Part shown: positions 24,799 through 33,217 of the stretch, one piece after another | Layout of the letters: every line of letters starts with the position of its first letter | How positions within the stretch are numbered: the stretch's first letter is position 1 | Assembly (NCBI GenBank): GCA_963725615.1 | Contig: CAVRZO010000001.1 | Span: forward strand, 372,001 to 436,000 | DNA: 64,000 nucleotides | Direction of reading: 5' to 3' | DNA from: JAIQFF01 sp963725615 | GTDB lineage: Bacteria > Acidobacteriota > Terriglobia > Terriglobales > Acidobacteriaceae | The notes under the pieces: generated by a model | Databases searched by the model: none | Told to the model about the DNA's origin: nothing | The model's input: only the letters and a program-made list of their open reading frames with translations | Program-made: the position numbers and the translations under genes

Positions 24799-26853
24799 AT
24801 GAGCCAGGATCCCTACAAGGTGTACCGGACTATCGCCCGCGTGGGCGGCGTGGTGCTGCTGCTTCTGGGCGTGCTGGTGTTGCTCGGCTGGCTTTGGAAG
24901 ATTGAGTTATTCACCACCTTCGTGTCCGGCCGCATCACGATGAAACCGAACACCGCGATCGGCTTCCTGTTCCTCGGCCTCGCTTTGTTCCTGCTGACCC
25001 GGCACTCGACAACTCGCAAGACCCAACTCTGGTGCGCCGCTTCCGCGACGGTCGTCATTCTCCTGGGCCTGGTTACGTTGTCCGAATATCTTTTCCACGT
25101 TGATCTGGGGATTGACCAGCTTCTGTTCCGGGACCTGGTGCAAATGCGCTATCCCGGCAGGATGGCGCACATTACGGCATTCAACTTTTGCATTGCCGGG
25201 TTGAGTGTGCTGCTGCTTGCTCTCTCTGAAAAGCGGGCCAGCATCTCGCAGGCACTGGCGGCCACTACCGGCCTGAGTTCGATATTCGCGATCATCGGAT
25301 ACCTGTACGGCGTGCCCGTACTGTACGGCTCAATCGAGTACACGTCGATGGCCCTCCACACCGGCGTCGGATTCCTGGTCGGCTCGCTTTCTGTGTTGTT
25401 CTGCCGCCCGGACCTGGGCCTGATGTCGGTGCTGACCAATCCTTATCCGGGGGGCTGGCTGGCCCGGAAACTATTGCCGGTAGCGGCGTTTGTCCCCGCG
25501 GCACTCGGAGCGGTGTGCATTCATAGCAGGTTGTTTTCGAGCGATGTGCGACTGAACATTGCGTGCCTGGTGGTCAGCCAGATGGTGTTATTCATGGCCC
25601 TGGTGTGGGTCCTGGCGTTCGTGCTCAATCGCGCGGAGGGAGAAAAGGCAACGGCGCAGGAAGCCCTCGCGCGATCGGAAAAGCTTTTGCAGCAATCCCA
25701 GAAAATGGAAGCCATCGGTCTGCTCGCCGGCGGAGTGGCGCACGACTTCAACAACCTGCTCGCCGTCATCAACGGCTACAGTGACCTGCTGCTCGAGCGG
25801 AGTGATCTCCCGGAGTCCGATCGCCGCAGCCTCGAGCAGATCAAGCAGGCAGGCGGCAGCGCGGCTTCGTTGACCCGCCAGCTGTTGATGCTCAGCCGCC
25901 AGCAGGTGGTTGAGCCCGTGGTGCTGAATATCAATCAGACCGTCGGCAACCTGGACAAGATGCTGCGCCGCCTGATCAAGGAGAACATTCAATTTTCATT
26001 TGTTCTGGATCCCCAGCTGGACCGGGTAAAAGCCGACCCCGGACAGATCGAACAAATTGTCCTGAACCTGGTGGTCAACGCCCGCGACGCCATGCCCAAC
26101 GGCGGAACGCTGCGCATCCAGACGAAGAATGTTGAGAAATCAAACCCGCAGGCGGGCCCAGGAGCCTCGCCAAGCCGCTTCGTGCTGCTGGAAGTGACCG
26201 ACACTGGCACCGGGATGGACCAGCAAACCCAGGCCCACATCTTTGAACCATTCTTCACCACCAAAGCCGTAGGCAAAGGAACCGGGCTGGGTCTGGCGAC
26301 GGTCTACGGAATCGTGAAGCAGAGCAGTGGACACATTGAAGTCCAGAGCACGCCGGGGCGGGGATCATCGTTCCAGATTTATCTTCCCGCCGAGGCGCAG
26401 GGGGCCACGGCCCTCGAACCCGGCAAAGACGCTGCCGAGCCTGCCTTCTCGGGAGAAACCATACTCGTGGTTGAAGATGCGGCGCCGCTGCGTGATCTGG
26501 TCTGCCAGGCCCTGAGTGTTTCGGGCTGCACGGTATTGTCCGCGCCCGAAGCCCAGGAGGCGTTACGCATCCTCGGCCAGCAAAAAGGCTTGATTCATCT
26601 GCTCATCACGGACGTCATCATGCCCGGAATGAACGGCCCGGCCCTGGCCAAACAGGTCCGCGCCATGCGCCCGGAAACGAAGATCCTCTACATGACCGGA
26701 TATAGTGGCGAGTTTGTCCGTTCGGACATGCTGATTCCAGGCGTGTCTTTTATTCAGAAGCCCTTCACCCCAGCCGATCTGCGCCGCAAGATTCGCAAAA
26801 TGCTGACCGACAAGCCAGCCACGAAAGCCGCCGCCGCAGGCAGCGCCGGCTGA
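24799..26853 (+). CDS. Membrane hybrid histidine kinase with receiver domain
   Basis: 684 residues from the ATG at 24799. About seven or eight TM helices (residues 10-275) form an N-terminal sensor. They are followed by HisKA with the phospho-accepting His315 in GGVAHDFNNLLAVINGYSDL, a HATPase domain (N box LNLVVNARDAM, G1 DTGTGM, F box FEPFFTTK, G2 GKGTGLGLATVYGIV) and a receiver domain (VVEDAAPLR, phospho-acceptor Asp605 in ITDVIMPGMNG, KPFTP). The HDFNNLL type H-box is common in hybrid kinases. No response regulator or output gene is adjacent. The signal sensed is unknown. Confidence 0.9.
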   Translation: MSQDPYKVYRTIARVGGVVLLLLGVLVLLGWLWKIELFTTFVSGRITMKPNTAIGFLFLGLALFLLTRHSTTRKTQLWCAASATVVILLGLVTLSEYLFHVDLGIDQLLFRDLVQMRYPGRMAHITAFNFCIAGLSVLLLALSEKRASISQALAATTGLSSIFAIIGYLYGVPVLYGSIEYTSMALHTGVGFLVGSLSVLFCRPDLGLMSVLTNPYPGGWLARKLLPVAAFVPAALGAVCIHSRLFSSDVRLNIACLVVSQMVLFMALVWVLAFVLNRAEGEKATAQEALARSEKLLQQSQKMEAIGLLAGGVAHDFNNLLAVINGYSDLLLERSDLPESDRRSLEQIKQAGGSAASLTRQLLMLSRQQVVEPVVLNINQTVGNLDKMLRRLIKENIQFSFVLDPQLDRVKADPGQIEQIVLNLVVNARDAMPNGGTLRIQTKNVEKSNPQAGPGASPSRFVLLEVTDTGTGMDQQTQAHIFEPFFTTKAVGKGTGLGLATVYGIVKQSSGHIEVQSTPGRGSSFQIYLPAEAQGATALEPGKDAAEPAFSGETILVVEDAAPLRDLVCQALSVSGCTVLSAPEAQEALRILGQQKGLIHLLITDVIMPGMNGPALAKQVRAMRPETKILYMTGYSGEFVRSDMLIPGVSFIQKPFTPADLRRKIRKMLTDKPATKAAAAGSAG

Positions 26854-26864
26854 GAAAGCCCGCA

Positions 26865-26913
26865 ACGAGCCGCGTAGGGGCGGACGAGGGCGTCCGCCCC
26901 TACGTGCCTCGTG
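26865..26913. repeat. Short hairpin, class A core
   Basis: Perfect 14-bp stem CGTAGGGGCGGACG / CGTCCGCCCCTACG with loop AGGG, plus outer pairing of ACGAGCCG with CCTCGT. It follows the histidine kinase stop and may act as a transcript end. Confidence 0.6.
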
Positions 26914-26924
26914 GAAAATTCCGG

Positions 26925-26930
26925 TATACT
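26925..26930 (+). promoter_or_regulatory. Candidate -10 box
   Basis: TATACT 29 bp before the ATG at 26960. No clear -35 was found. Confidence 0.3.
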
Positions 26931-26959
26931 TTGCCCACCCAACCGCCGGAGAACGTGCC

Positions 26960-27847
26960 ATGTTGAAAATCCATCCGCGATTCGCAACCACAATTCTGTT
27001 CTTCGCCAGCCTGGCATCCGCCGACACGGTGGTTTTGCGCAACGGAACCAGCTACCTCGGCCATCTGCAGGGAGGCGCCATCACCTTCGCGGACACGCAA
27101 GGCGTCAAATATGAATTCCCCGATCAGGACGTGCAATCGCTGGTTTTCGGTCCATCAGGGGATGTCGTGACGTTGCGCAATGGCAAGAGCTACTCCGGCC
27201 ACTTCACCGGAGCCAACCCTGTCGCCTTTTCCGATGCGCAGGGCATCCAGTACCAGTTCCCGGTCAGTGATCTGGATGCGATCATCGTCAATCATGCCGG
27301 AACCGCGCCCGCGCCCAGCGGCGCAAAGCTGATTCCTTCAGGTTCCGACCTCTCCGTCAGAACCAACGAAACTATTGATTCGACAAATTCCTACCAGGGA
27401 CAAACTTATTCGGCCACGATCGCGGAGGATGTGCTGGACACGGCCGGCAGCGTTGCGATTCCGGCAGGATCGCCGGCCCAGTTGCTGGTCCGAAGCACTT
27501 CCACGGGCGGCGCAGTGCACAGCGCGGAGGTGGTCCTCGATTTGTATTCCGTCACGCTCGACAAGAAGCAGTACACCGTTGTCACCTCGGATGTGGCCGA
27601 ATCGAATCGGAAAGGCGTGGGTACGAATCGCCGCACGGCGGAGTACCTGGGCGGAGGTTCAGCTCTCGGCGCCTTGATGGGAGGCTTGTTCGGTGGCGGC
27701 AAAGACGCGGGCATCGGAGCTCTCGCCGGAGCCGGCGGCGGATTTGTCGGCCAAGTCTTCACCCGCGGAAAAGAAGTCAGAGTCCCTTCGGAGAGCACTC
27801 TGCGATTCCGCCTGGAAAAGCCTGTGGTATTGCAGCCCGCAATGTAG
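26960..27847 (+). CDS. Secreted protein with tandem NG-box repeats and glycine zipper
   Basis: 295 residues. Signal peptide to about residue 21 (LASA-DT). Two tandem repeats of about 48 residues follow: DTVVLRNGTSYLGHLQGG...DVQSLVF and DVVTLRNGKSYSGHFTGA...DLDAIIV. A beta-rich middle domain (about 110-220) precedes a glycine-zipper segment (GGGSALGALMGGLFGGGKDA...GAGGGFVG) and a short C-terminal strand pair. Glycine zippers usually insert in or span membranes, so an outer-membrane or envelope role is likely (inference). The repeat resembles the C-terminal module of the proteins at 1104 and 1905. Confidence 0.8.
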   Translation: MLKIHPRFATTILFFASLASADTVVLRNGTSYLGHLQGGAITFADTQGVKYEFPDQDVQSLVFGPSGDVVTLRNGKSYSGHFTGANPVAFSDAQGIQYQFPVSDLDAIIVNHAGTAPAPSGAKLIPSGSDLSVRTNETIDSTNSYQGQTYSATIAEDVLDTAGSVAIPAGSPAQLLVRSTSTGGAVHSAEVVLDLYSVTLDKKQYTVVTSDVAESNRKGVGTNRRTAEYLGGGSALGALMGGLFGGGKDAGIGALAGAGGGFVGQVFTRGKEVRVPSESTLRFRLEKPVVLQPAM

Positions 27848-27860
27848 CATGCCGATCCAT

Positions 27861-27993
27861 CACGAACCGCGTAGGGGAGGACGCCCTCGTCCGCCCGGCG
27901 GAGCGAAGCTCCGCTATTTTTCGCCGCGTGGAAAAACCTGTCGAGCTTCGCTCGACTGGGCGGACGAGGGCGTCCTCCCCTACGTGGCTCGTG
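27861..27993. repeat. Long imperfect palindrome, class A
   Basis: Outer arms CACGAACCGCGTAGGGGAGG and CCCTACGTGGCTCGTG, with CGGAGCGAAGCTCCG and TCGAGCTTCGCTCGA as inner hairpins. Lies between 26960-27847 and the aldo/keto reductase. Confidence 0.75.
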
Positions 27994-28057
27994 GCGCGTC
28001 CACATGTGCCGGTGGGATAATGGCCGAGGCTGACCGACCGAACGACGAGGACATCCC

Positions 28058-29092
28058 ATGACTGATCCCAAGCCCACCGACCCCAATGCTCCCAAGTCCG
28101 CAGTCACCCGCCGCCAGTTTCTGGAAACCGCCGCCGGCGTCACCGTGGCCGGCAGCCTGCTGCCCCGCGTATGGGCCGCTGAAATCAAGAACGGTATCCC
28201 TTACCGCACGCTGGGCAATACCGGCGAGAACGTATCCTGCATCGGCCTCGGCGGATATCACATCGGCATGCAGAGCGACGAGCAGGAAAGCATCCGCATC
28301 ATTCGCACCGCGCTCGACGAAGGCATCAATTTCCTCGACAACTGCTGGGACTATAACGGTGGCGCCAGCGAAGTCCGCATGGGCAAGGCCCTGCGCGACG
28401 GATACCGCAAGAAAGCCTTCCTCATGACCAAGCTTGACGCCCGCACTCGCAAAGGCGCGGCCAGCCAGATTGACGAGTCTCTGCGCCGCCTGCAGGCCGA
28501 CACCATCGATCTGCTGCAATTTCACGAGGTGATCCGCGACAACGATCCCGACCTCATCTTCGCTCCCAAAGGCGGGATGGAGGCGGTCGTCGAAGCCCAG
28601 CAAAAAGGCAAAGTCCGCTACATCGGTTTCACCGGACACAAGAGCCCGGAGTTTCACCTCAAAATGCTGAACGCCGCCTTCGCGCGCAACTTTACGCTGA
28701 ACACTGTGCAGATGCCGCTCAACCTGATGGACGCTCACTACGACAGCTTCGAAAAGAAGGTGCTGCCCGTCCTGGTGAAACACAACATCGGAGTGCTGGG
28801 TATGAAACCCATGGGTGACGGCTTGATCCTCAAGAGCAAGGCCGCCGAGCCGGTCGAATGTCTCCAGTACGCCCTCACGCTGCCGACCAGCGTGGTCATC
28901 ACCGGCTGCGATTCTCTCCCCATCCTGCAACAGGCGCTGAAAGTGGCACGATCTTTCAAGCCGTTGAGCGGCGAACAGATTGCCACACTTCTGGCCCGCA
29001 CTGCACCCGTAGCTCAGAAAGGCGAATGGGAGCTCTATAAGACGTCACACAACTTCGACGGGACGTATCAGAATCCGCAGTGGCTGGACTAG
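28058..29092 (+). CDS. Tat-exported aldo/keto reductase
   Basis: 344 residues. The N-terminus has a twin-arginine motif (TRRQFLETAAGV) and hydrophobic core, so the folded enzyme is probably exported. The TIM-barrel AKR begins at IPYRTLGNTGENVSCIGLGG. Catalytic residues are visible as Asp (FLDNCWDYNGG, with Tyr), Lys (LMTKLD) and the active-site His-equivalent in LLQFHEV. The NADPH site is less clear in the C-terminus. The substrate is unknown, likely a sugar-derived aldehyde or ketone. GAGGA lies 7 nt before the ATG. Confidence 0.88.
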   Translation: MTDPKPTDPNAPKSAVTRRQFLETAAGVTVAGSLLPRVWAAEIKNGIPYRTLGNTGENVSCIGLGGYHIGMQSDEQESIRIIRTALDEGINFLDNCWDYNGGASEVRMGKALRDGYRKKAFLMTKLDARTRKGAASQIDESLRRLQADTIDLLQFHEVIRDNDPDLIFAPKGGMEAVVEAQQKGKVRYIGFTGHKSPEFHLKMLNAAFARNFTLNTVQMPLNLMDAHYDSFEKKVLPVLVKHNIGVLGMKPMGDGLILKSKAAEPVECLQYALTLPTSVVITGCDSLPILQQALKVARSFKPLSGEQIATLLARTAPVAQKGEWELYKTSHNFDGTYQNPQWLD

Positions 29093-29173
29093 CTGGGTTC
29101 TTGTACAGATTGCCACTGTCGTGAGCTCTTTCACTCGCGCTAGTCAATGAATGTGACCGCGACCTTTCAACAA

Positions 29174-29299
29174 CTACCGAAACCAGCGCAGCTGGGACAC
29201 TAAAACGCCGAGGAGGAGCGCCAAGAGCACAACCAATATCGCGGTTGTTAATGTCGTTGACCAGCTGCGGGAAGGATAAATGTTTCTACCGCCGGGCAT
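29174..29299 (-). CDS. Possible small single-TM protein
   Basis: 41 codons: a polar basic start (MPGGRNIYPSRSW) and one strong TM helix (TAILVVLLALLLGVLVSQL) ending RWFR. It is codirectional with and 63 bp downstream of the anchored hypothetical gene at 29363. The ribosome site is weak and distant, so the start is uncertain. Confidence 0.4.
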   Translation of the reverse strand: MPGGRNIYPSRSWSTTLTTAILVVLLALLLGVLVSQLRWFR

Positions 29300-29362
29300 G
29301 GCAGCAATATACGTTGGCTTCCTCGCTCTAAGTAAGATGGCGATTTTTCGCCAACTGTGGGC

Positions 29363-29806
29363 TCATTCGAGGCTGAACTCGACGTATACACGACAGGTGT
29401 CGGAATCGATCCAGCTGAACCGCATTTCTTGTGGCTTGGGCTGCGTGTATCGAAAAAGCCCATGGTTGGGAATCGCAGGCTGACCGACTTCGTACGGCGG
29501 CCTGGCGTTATTGGGCAGGGGCAATTCACGATATCCGAGCGTCTTCCCCGCAGCGAGTGCCCGTGCACAAGGCTTCTCGGGCAATCGGATAAGCGCACGA
29601 GCATAGTAGTCCTGACACAGCATGCCGCTACACTCATCCGCCACATCTTCGGTTTCAACAAGAAAAGGCAGAGGCAGTCCACTGAAAGTCGATACGAGTT
29701 CTCTACCAGATCGAGGGCCGAAGAGTGGAAAGTAGAGCCTCGCGATGAGGAAAGCAGTAACCAGAGCGATGCCAAGCGAAAGCAGCATCTTACGTCGTGC
29801 CGTCAT
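29363..29806 (-). CDS. Membrane-anchored protein of unknown function
   Basis: 147 residues from the ATG at 29806 (AGGAA about 4 nt upstream). A basic start (MTARRKM) and one TM or signal helix (LLSLGIALVTAFLIARLYF) are followed by a soluble domain with four Cys (ECSGMLCQDYYARALIRLPE, KPCARAL and SDTCRVYV), which may form disulfides outside the cytoplasm. No family recognised. Confidence 0.6.
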   Translation of the reverse strand: MTARRKMLLSLGIALVTAFLIARLYFPLFGPRSGRELVSTFSGLPLPFLVETEDVADECSGMLCQDYYARALIRLPEKPCARALAAGKTLGYRELPLPNNARPPYEVGQPAIPNHGLFRYTQPKPQEMRFSWIDSDTCRVYVEFSLE

Positions 29807-29879
29807 GTTCCTGCCCGCTATTCTGTTGCGATACTCGTTCACGGACAAGATTACTTTTGTAAACGCGATTGACAAACCA

Positions 29880-30302
29880 TCAGGCCTTCTCCTCCGCCAA
29901 CAACGCAGCCCGCCGCATGGCCGCAATCTCCTTCCGCAAGCTGTTGATCTCCTCTTCACTTTCGCGCAGATAAGCCTCGTGCCGCTGCTGAAAAAGCGCC
30001 AGATTACGGCTGGCCGGACGCGCCGCCGTCGAAAGAGAAGTCAGAAATTCCACGCCGAAGCAATAACCGTCCCGGCTGCGAATCGTCCCTTTTACCCGCG
30101 AGTAGGGCGCCGGTAACTCGACTTCAAGCGGATCGCCGGGCTGCAGGTTAATTCCGGCACACAAGGCGAGGCCGCCTTTGCTGATTTCGGTAAGCCGTCC
30201 GGGCACAAAGACTTTGGATTCCCCATCGCGCAGAACCACAAGGACTTGCAGATCGACCGGCTTTCGCGGCCAACGACGCGTATTGACGGGGGAGGGCTCC
30301 AT
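29880..30302 (-). CDS. PilZ-domain protein with C-terminal coiled coil
   Basis: 140 residues. The N-terminal RRWPRKPVDLQVLV resembles the RxxxR c-di-GMP motif of PilZ, and EISKGGLAL corresponds to D/NxSxxG (Asn/Asp replaced by Glu-Ile-Ser-Lys-Gly-Gly). A PilZ beta-barrel follows to about residue 95. The last 40 residues (RHEAYLRESEEEINSLRKEI) form a coiled coil. Probably a c-di-GMP-responsive regulator, although the second motif is not canonical. Cytoplasmic; partner unknown. Confidence 0.8.
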   Translation of the reverse strand: MEPSPVNTRRWPRKPVDLQVLVVLRDGESKVFVPGRLTEISKGGLALCAGINLQPGDPLEVELPAPYSRVKGTIRSRDGYCFGVEFLTSLSTAARPASRNLALFQQRHEAYLRESEEEINSLRKEIAAMRRAALLAEEKA

Positions 30303-30439
30303 TCAGTGGGTAGAGTTCAGCTGCGGACTCATGTCTGCCCTCCAGTATGGAACGGGTAACCAAAGAGGAGGAGATTACGGAAGTGGCTGTACGAAGCATG
30401 CCCTCCGCAGTGGATTCGAAGGCCTCTTAGTAATCGAGC

Positions 30440-30677
30440 CCGGGCGTCCCGCCCGGCCGCCACCCCGCTGTCATCCTGAGTGCAGTCTTTCGTCCCGCGA
30501 AGCGGGACGAAAGCAAACGAAGGACCTGTGCATTCCTCGCCCACATCCCGGCAGCGTCTGATTTCAGCACCCGTGCCCGCACGAGCGACGACCACTCGCA
30601 GCTAATGCAGAGGTCCTTCGTCGGGAGCCCTTCGCTTTGGGAAGGGCTCCACTTCCTCAGGATGACAGGTCGCAGCT
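30440..30677. repeat. Hairpin plus GTCATCCTGA palindrome, class C
   Basis: Starts with CCGGGCG-TCC-CGCCCGG (30440-30456). Then GCTGTCATCCTGAG at 30468 pairs with CTCAGGATGACAG near 30670. Between them are CTTTCGTCCCGCGAAGCGGGACGAAAG and AGGACCTGTGCATT / AATGCAGAGGTCCT. It fills most of the 436-bp gap before the ThuA gene; nothing else is seen there. Confidence 0.6.
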
Positions 30678-30738
30678 TCTGTTCTCTCCCAGTTGAGTAA
30701 AAAGCCGTTGCGGGCTACTATGCTCCGGGGAAAACGCC

Positions 30739-31677
30739 ATGAATTCATCCGTCAGCCGCCGTCAGTTTCTTCAAGCCACCGCCCTCGCGGGCGCCGGACT
30801 TGCCTTGCCGAAAGACTTACTAGCCGCGAAGAAAAAATCCGTGCTCATCTTCACCAAGTCTTCCGGCTTCGAACACGAAGTGATCAAGGTCAAGGAGGGA
30901 CACCCCAGCATCCTGGAGCAGGCTGTCAAAACTCTCGGCGACCAAAACGGCTTTGAAATCACCGCCACCAAGGACGGCCGCGTCTTCGATTCACCCGATT
31001 TCCGAAAAAAGTATTCCGCCCTACTCTTTTTTACGACCTTAGATCTCACCAAGACTGGCACCGACGGGAATCCGCCAATGTCGCCGGCCGGCAAGCAGGC
31101 TTTGCTGGACGCCATCCATGGCGGGCTTGGCTTTGTGGGAGTCCACGCCGCTGCCGATACTTTTCATACCGAGCCCGACCCTGAAGATCTATCCAACCGT
31201 TACATCGCCCACGGCGAGAATGAAGATCCTTATCTGCGGATGCTGGGTGGCGAGTTCATCGTTCACGGCCGTACTCCCCGGCTGCAGGCCGCCAACCTTG
31301 TCGTGAAGGACCCGAAATTCCCCGGCCTGGAAGGCGTGACCTCGCCCGTGAGTTTCACCGAAGAGTGGTATTCGCTGAAAGACTTCGCCCCGGATCTTCA
31401 CGTGATTCTCGCGCTCGACACCGCGGGCATGAAAGGCGAGCCCTACCAGCGCGCTCCCTATCCCGCCACCTGGGCGCGGATGCACGGCAAGGGACGCGTC
31501 TTCTACACCGCCATGGGCGACCGCCCGGAAAACTGGTCGAATACCTTTTTCCTGAACCTGCTGGGCGGCGGAATTCGCTGGTCTATCGGCGACGCCAAAG
31601 CTTCGCTCGACAAGAATCTTGCGCAGGCCACGCCCGGTTACGCCGAGATTCCGCCGAAGCTTCCTGCCAAGACCTAA
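30739..31677 (+). CDS. Exported ThuA-domain protein
   Basis: 312 residues. Twin-arginine-like start (SRRQFLQATALAGAGLALP), then a ThuA/class I glutamine-amidotransferase-like fold: LIFTKSSGFEHEVIK, LLFFTTLDLTKTG, LGFVGVHAAADTFH, GGEFIVHG and a Trp-Glu-Tyr-type SFTEEWYSLKDF. ThuA proteins are tied to trehalose or glucoside metabolism, but their reaction is unsettled. GGGGAAAA precedes the ATG. Confidence 0.87.
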   Translation: MNSSVSRRQFLQATALAGAGLALPKDLLAAKKKSVLIFTKSSGFEHEVIKVKEGHPSILEQAVKTLGDQNGFEITATKDGRVFDSPDFRKKYSALLFFTTLDLTKTGTDGNPPMSPAGKQALLDAIHGGLGFVGVHAAADTFHTEPDPEDLSNRYIAHGENEDPYLRMLGGEFIVHGRTPRLQAANLVVKDPKFPGLEGVTSPVSFTEEWYSLKDFAPDLHVILALDTAGMKGEPYQRAPYPATWARMHGKGRVFYTAMGDRPENWSNTFFLNLLGGGIRWSIGDAKASLDKNLAQATPGYAEIPPKLPAKT

Positions 31678-31771
31678 CGATCCGTCCTCCGGACGGACCG
31701 AAAATATCTGCGCTCGAACCTCACCGTGAGGCCTTGCGTCCGTCTAAACCCCGGGCATCGTGAGGGCATTC

Positions 31772-32914
31772 ATGAAGACGTTATTGCTGATGGCGGTATT
31801 CCTGGCGCCTGGAGTGTCCGCGGCCCAAGCCGATCGCACCGACCAGATGATCCAGAAAGCTGTCACCGCCATGGGCGGCCTCGACCGTATTCACGCTATC
31901 CATAGCCTGGTGTTCAGGGGCTTTCACTACGAGGGCAGCTACAAGCAGGAATTCGTGGGCAGCAAGACAGGTGACGCCGTGCTGATCCGCATGCGGCCGG
32001 GTGCGCGCCTGGTAGGCTGCCGTCCCGAAGTGCCTGGGTGCGGCGGGCAATGGAGCGGAATCGTCGAAGCCTTCGACGGACAACATGGATGGGAGTTGAA
32101 CTGGCCCAAACAGCGACTGGTGAAAACGGTCAACAAGGCGGAGCGCGCCCTGCGCTGCGGGGCCGAGTTTGATTTTCTTTTCATCGACTACAAGCAGCGT
32201 GGATTTCACGCGGCGTATCTGGGACGCAAGACGGTCTTGGGGAAAGAAGCCGAAGCGCTTCAGGTTGATCAGGAGGGTTGCTGGTCGGCGGTTTATTTCT
32301 TCAATCCCAGGAATTTCCAGTTGCTGATGACTCAGCTAACGATTCCTATCCATGCCCGCGGAGACTCGGTGGAGACCGTTGCGGTCTACAAGCAGTTCAA
32401 GGTTGTGGAGGGAGTTCGTTTGCCCTCCCGCTCCGAGGAAGTGAATCTCAAAACGGGCGAAGTAGTCGGTGGCGGTGAATGGACTTCGATTACGGCCAAC
32501 ACGCTGCATGATCCGAAAATATTTGAACCGCCCGCAGTCCATCCCACAGGCATCACTGCCATTGTGCTGGAGATGCTGCAGAGTGCAGCCGATGCAACTC
32601 CGGAACAAATGATGTCTGCATACTCCAAATTCCGCGCCACTGACCAAGGGCGCCATGCGGACGTGACCTACGACATGAACTGGCTGGGTTATGAGTTACT
32701 GAAAGTCGACAAGTACGATCAGGCTCTGGCGGTGTTTCACCAGATCATTGCCGAGAACCCCAGCTCCGCCGAGGCCTACGGAAATCTGGGCGAAGCCTAC
32801 CTGCAGCAGCACGACAAGGGGAACGCCATTTCTGCCTTCCAGCGCGCCATCGATCTCGGATTGAAAGGGGACGATGTCCCCCGCAAGCTGGCTGCGCTAC
32901 GCCGCCGGGAATAG
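31772..32914 (+). CDS. Secreted LolA-like protein with TPR C-terminus
   Basis: 380 residues from the ATG at 31772 (GAGGG upstream); a GTG at 31760 is possible. Signal peptide to about residue 20. The N-terminal 240 residues begin with a helix and AMGGLDRIHAIHSLVFRG and continue as long antiparallel strands, recalling lipoprotein-carrier (LolA/LppX-like) domains found in acidobacterial proteins. Cys pairs occur at GCRPEVPGCGG. The last 110 residues hold two TPR units (YDQALAVFHQIIAENPSSAE and KGNAISAFQRAIDLG). Probably periplasmic; exact role unknown. Confidence 0.78.
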   Translation: MKTLLLMAVFLAPGVSAAQADRTDQMIQKAVTAMGGLDRIHAIHSLVFRGFHYEGSYKQEFVGSKTGDAVLIRMRPGARLVGCRPEVPGCGGQWSGIVEAFDGQHGWELNWPKQRLVKTVNKAERALRCGAEFDFLFIDYKQRGFHAAYLGRKTVLGKEAEALQVDQEGCWSAVYFFNPRNFQLLMTQLTIPIHARGDSVETVAVYKQFKVVEGVRLPSRSEEVNLKTGEVVGGGEWTSITANTLHDPKIFEPPAVHPTGITAIVLEMLQSAADATPEQMMSAYSKFRATDQGRHADVTYDMNWLGYELLKVDKYDQALAVFHQIIAENPSSAEAYGNLGEAYLQQHDKGNAISAFQRAIDLGLKGDDVPRKLAALRRRE

Positions 32915-32978
32915 GGCTAACTTGCCCCACCAATGTGGAACAGACGCAGAGTTTGCCCGTCAAGAGCCAAATGATTGT

Positions 32979-33007
32979 TTGACATCGGCGTCTTTCTGGC
33001 CTAAGCT
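32979..33007 (+). promoter_or_regulatory. Candidate promoter of the radical SAM gene
   Basis: A perfect TTGACA (32979-32984), 17-bp spacer and a weak TAAGCT -10. The rest of the 303-bp gap 32915-33217 shows nothing recognisable. Confidence 0.35.
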
Positions 33008-33217
33008 GCCCTCGACGACCCCGGAGTCGCGTACCTCTCCTCTCCTAAGTCTCCTGCCTTCCGATCCTGCCAGGCAGAGCGCTCTGACTGGTTCCAATTC
33101 TGTAAGGCGCCAGAGAATCAAGCGTCTCACCAAGAACACAACGCACGTCGAAGCGTGTTCCGCTAGTGACTCGTGAAACTGTTCGGAGAAATCCGCAGTA
33201 CGTAAGGAGCACTGCGC

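Noticed and set aside
27980..28930. 316-codon open frame on the minus strand
   Set aside because: Antisense to the aldo/keto reductase.
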